A program made the position numbers and the translations under genes. The notes beneath the pieces are model-generated. The model saw only the letters and a list, made by a program, of their open reading frames with translations. It was not told the DNA's origin and searched no databases. From Legionella sp. (GTDB lineage Bacteria; Pseudomonadota; Gammaproteobacteria; Legionellales; Legionellaceae), in the NCBI GenBank assembly GCA_004297865.1, contig SCSO01000481.1:1-8054 (forward strand): 8,054 nucleotides of DNA. The letters are read 5' to 3'. Numbering within the stretch: the first letter of the stretch is position 1; every line of letters starts with the position of its first letter. This document shows, in pieces, positions 6,564 to 8,054 of this stretch.

Positions 6564-6925
6564 TAAAGGATCGTACACAACGCTTTTATCGCAGTTGGAC
6601 CTAAATTATTAAATTCAACATCAGTTCCGGGCGCAGCAACAATAGGGATTAATTGTAAATGATGGATACTAATTGACATAGATTGGCCTTTTTTTAAGGA
6701 AGTGCCATTAATTACCGCATAACCATTTAACATGCGAATAGTTAAACTGTGATTATAGTTATCCGTCATTCGCATATCACAAGTGACTTTTAATGCATCA
6801 GTGGTAGCAATAGTCACGCGCAAGGGCTTTCCTGGTAAGAGATCATAATCTTGCGTAGCCGCATGCACATTGACAGTTAAAACAATGCCGATTACCAATA
6901 ACAATTGACGTATTATCCCTAACAT
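6563..6925 (-). CDS. Small exported protein with two cysteines, function unknown
   Basis: This 120-residue protein has an N-terminal signal peptide (MLGIIRQ, then LLLVIGIVLTV, then NVHAA), probably cleaved after Ala22 (VHA). The mature domain of roughly 98 residues has alternating hydrophobic strand-like stretches (PLRVTIATTDALKVTCDMRM, YAVINGTSL, SMSISIHHLQLIPIVA), suggesting a small beta-sandwich. Its only two mature cysteines, C49 and C117, are placed to join the first strands to the C-terminus by a disulfide. I do not recognise the family. ATG at 6925 has a good AAGGAT ribosome site (6931-6936), and the gene begins 16 bases after hpt ends, so it is the last gene of the DUF1820-hpt transcript. 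Its likely compartment is periplasmic or secreted, which sits oddly with a purine salvage operon; shared expression may be incidental. Confidence 0.78.
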   Translation of the reverse strand: MLGIIRQLLLVIGIVLTVNVHAATQDYDLLPGKPLRVTIATTDALKVTCDMRMTDNYNHSLTIRMLNGYAVINGTSLKKGQSMSISIHHLQLIPIVAAPGTDVEFNNLGPTAIKALCTIL

Positions 6926-6941
6926 TTGGTATCCTTAATTT

Positions 6942-7502
6942 TTATTCATGATCTGGATGAACTACGAAAATACCTGGTGCATTGCGTAGGTATTCGTTGT
7001 AATCCATACCGTAACCGAAAATGTAATGATCTTCTACCTCTAAGCCGACAAAATCAGCTTTTTCTAAACCATTAAGTACACGTTTACGGAATTTATCAAC
7101 TAACACGGCACTGTAAACTTTTGCGGCGCCTAAAGATTCAATTTCTCGAATAATCGCTGCAAGAGTAACTCCACCATCTAAAATATCATCAACCACTAAA
7201 ACTGTACGGCCATTAAGATTAGTTGATGGCTTAATTTTCCATTGAATATCTCCACCGGTAATATCGCCTCGGTAACGCGTGGCATGGATATAATCTACCT
7301 CTAAAGGAAAATCCAATCGAGGTAAGAGATTTCCCAGAGGCACCAATCCACCTATCATTACACAAAGCAGGACAGGATTTTGATCGTGCAGTTCTTCATG
7401 AATTTTAATCGCCATTCTATCTAAGGCAGCTTCTACTTCATTGGTTGTATAAAGACAAGTTGCTTTTTCATACACCTCTTTGATCTTGTTTGGAATAGAC
7501 AT
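6942..7502 (-). CDS. hpt: Hypoxanthine-guanine phosphoribosyltransferase
   Basis: It converts hypoxanthine or guanine plus PRPP to IMP or GMP in cytoplasmic purine salvage. In the 186-residue product read from ATG 7502, the type I PRTase features appear in order: VMIGG (48-52, PPi loop), YRGD (77-80), VVDDILDGGVTL (103-114, PRPP-binding loop), VDK (135-137, the purine-contacting lysine) and GYGMDY (163-168), followed by RNAPGI. The PRPP loop has Gly-Gly where many bacterial homologues have Glu-Gly, a mild variation; both Asp residues are kept. A GTG at 7526 would add eight residues, but the AAGGAA ribosome site (7509-7514) would then lie inside the coding sequence, so ATG 7502 is chosen. It lies 32 bases downstream of the DUF1820 gene and just before a small exported protein, apparently in one transcript. 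Confidence 0.93.
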   Translation of the reverse strand: MSIPNKIKEVYEKATCLYTTNEVEAALDRMAIKIHEELHDQNPVLLCVMIGGLVPLGNLLPRLDFPLEVDYIHATRYRGDITGGDIQWKIKPSTNLNGRTVLVVDDILDGGVTLAAIIREIESLGAAKVYSAVLVDKFRKRVLNGLEKADFVGLEVEDHYIFGYGMDYNEYLRNAPGIFVVHPDHE

Positions 7503-7508
7503 TGAATG

Positions 7509-7514
7509 TTCCTT
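7509..7514 (-). promoter_or_regulatory. Ribosome binding site that fixes the hpt start
   Basis: On the minus strand AAGGAA (7514-7509) is 6 bases before ATG 7502, an ideal distance. The alternative GTG at 7526 has no such site and would put this motif inside the coding sequence. Confidence 0.75.
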
Positions 7515-7534
7515 TATTGTTAGCACTAATGCTA

Positions 7535-7861
7535 TTAATCTTTAAGCTTACCTGGTACAGGAAATGGACTGACTTTATTGTCATAACCTATTTTATCTTT
7601 GACTTTAGCTGGACCTTGTTTATCCACTTCATCAATACGAAATAATGAATGCATAGGAATATAAGTGCGTTTAACGCCATTAAACTCCATTTTCAATCGT
7701 TCTTCTGAAGGGTCTACTACCAATGCCGTTTGTTCACCAAAAACTAATTCTTCTACTTCTAAAAAGCCAAAGATTTCACTTTCTTTGATTGAACGTGCGT
7801 AAATTTCATAAACCGAATCCTGATTGGCAAAGGTAATTCGGAATAATGTTTTATTTTTCAT
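7535..7861 (-). CDS. DUF1820 family protein
   Basis: This 108-residue protein matches the DUF1820 pattern seen across gammaproteobacteria. It opens with LFRITFANQDSVYEIYARSI, then has the LEVEELVFGEQTALVVDPSEE block (34-54), the RTYIPMHSLFRIDEVDKQG block (65-83) and a Pro-rich end (SPFPVPGK). The function of the family is not established. It has no signal peptide or membrane segment and is probably cytoplasmic. ATG at 7859-7861 has only a weak AGG eight bases upstream, but the LFRI start agrees with the family. It is the first gene of the DUF1820-hpt-exported protein transcript, with a promoter about 30 bases upstream. Confidence 0.88.
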   Translation of the reverse strand: MKNKTLFRITFANQDSVYEIYARSIKESEIFGFLEVEELVFGEQTALVVDPSEERLKMEFNGVKRTYIPMHSLFRIDEVDKQGPAKVKDKIGYDNKVSPFPVPGKLKD

Positions 7862-7890
7862 GAAATGAGCCTATTTCTAAATCAACAGGC

Positions 7891-7920
7891 AGTATACAAA
7901 ATTAATCAGGCTTTGTTCAA
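7891..7920 (-). promoter_or_regulatory. Sigma-70-type promoter for DUF1820-hpt operon
   Basis: On the minus strand TTGAAC (7920-7915) and TATACT (7896-7891) are 18 bases apart, and both match the consensus well. Transcription would start near 7884, giving a leader of about 20-25 bases before the ATG at 7861. This is the strongest promoter candidate in the window. Confidence 0.6.
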
Positions 7921-7934
7921 ATGATTATGGCATT

Positions 7935-8042
7935 TTATCCAGCAGAATCATTATTTAATGCAGGTTCTAAGGGTGATTTGAACTCTTTAGTCAGAGGTTC
8001 AACAACTACCTTAGCTAATAAGTTAGGGGTAATAGGTTCATA
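7935..8042 (-). CDS. Possible C-terminal tail of an unidentified protein, truncated at contig end
   Basis: A minus-strand frame is open for 35 codons from the right edge of genuine sequence to TAA at 7935-7937. It contains three E-P dipeptides at tail positions 2, 15 and 26 (YEPIT, VEPLT, LEPAL), spaced 13 and 11 codons apart, each using GAA CCT. This looks like a loose repeat in a real protein. The frame runs the same way as the neighbouring genes and stops 15 bases before the DUF1820 promoter, as a preceding gene would. The protein cannot be identified from this much. A competing plus-strand frame exists in the same DNA, and 35 open codons are not rare, so this is tentative. Confidence 0.38.
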   Translation of the reverse strand, partial: YEPITPNLLAKVVVEPLTKEFKSPLEPALNNDSAG

Positions 8043-8054
8043 AGATCGGAAGAG
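8043..8054 (+). other. Illumina adapter remnant at contig end
   Basis: The terminal 12 bases AGATCGGAAGAG equal the first 12 bases of the standard TruSeq adapter read-through sequence, placed exactly at the end of the window. This is very probably untrimmed library sequence and not genomic DNA. The base at 8043 could belong to either. Confidence 0.9.

Noticed and set aside
7503..7526. Eight-residue N-terminal extension of Hpt from GTG 7526
   Set aside because: It would place the only good ribosome site inside the coding sequence; ATG 7502 has AAGGAA at the ideal distance.
7921..8043. A plus-strand 40-codon open frame from ATG 7921 to TAA
   Set aside because: It has no ribosome site, its ATG lies immediately upstream of the DUF1820 -35 box on the opposite strand, and its stop uses a base of the adapter. 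The antisense frame with the E-P repeats fits the gene direction better.

Overview
The window is an AT-rich stretch from a Gram-negative gammaproteobacterium. The evidence is a RapA/HepA-type RNA polymerase recycling ATPase that can be followed motif by motif against the E. coli protein, a WaaC-like heptosyltransferase with a WaaE/KdtX-like glycosyltransferase (LPS inner core), a YafK-type L,D-transpeptidase-fold enzyme and a DUF1820 protein. The base composition and gene set would suit a Legionellales/Coxiella-like lineage, but that placement is a low-confidence impression. The last 12 bases (8043-8054) match the start of the common Illumina adapter, so the right edge is an artificial contig end. 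The left edge cuts through a gene.

Layout: (1) 2-610 (+): the C-terminal 202 residues of a YafK/ErfK-type (YkuD-fold) enzyme. (2) 624-699: two nested GTTGGGTC/GACCCAAC palindromes facing each other, a REP-like pair between convergent genes. (3) 711-3534 (-): GT2 glycosyltransferase, then a 2-oxoglutarate/Fe(II) oxygenase (4-base overlap), then a WaaC-like heptosyltransferase (9-base gap). These form an LPS-core operon. It is followed by a small exported Gln-rich coiled-coil protein with an unbroken 11-residue (hendecad) hydrophobic pattern. (4) 3535-3686: divergent control region with a candidate promoter in each direction and a 7-bp dyad over the rapA promoter. (5) 3687-6539 (+): complete rapA. 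(6) 6534-6563: one 13-bp hairpin serving as terminator for both converging genes and containing parts of both stop codons. (7) 6563-7861 (-): DUF1820, then hypoxanthine-guanine phosphoribosyltransferase, then a small exported two-cysteine protein, read from a good sigma-70-type promoter at 7891-7920. (8) 7935-8042 (-): a possible gene tail running into the adapter.

The genes fall into three themes: cell envelope (the transpeptidase-fold enzyme, LPS-core enzymes and two small exported proteins), transcription (RapA) and purine salvage (Hpt). Most of the window is ordinary chromosome with intact, recognisable genes; I see no mobile element, phage or defence system. The parts most worth a second look are the oxygenase embedded in the LPS-core operon, the hendecad coiled-coil protein and the nested palindrome pair.
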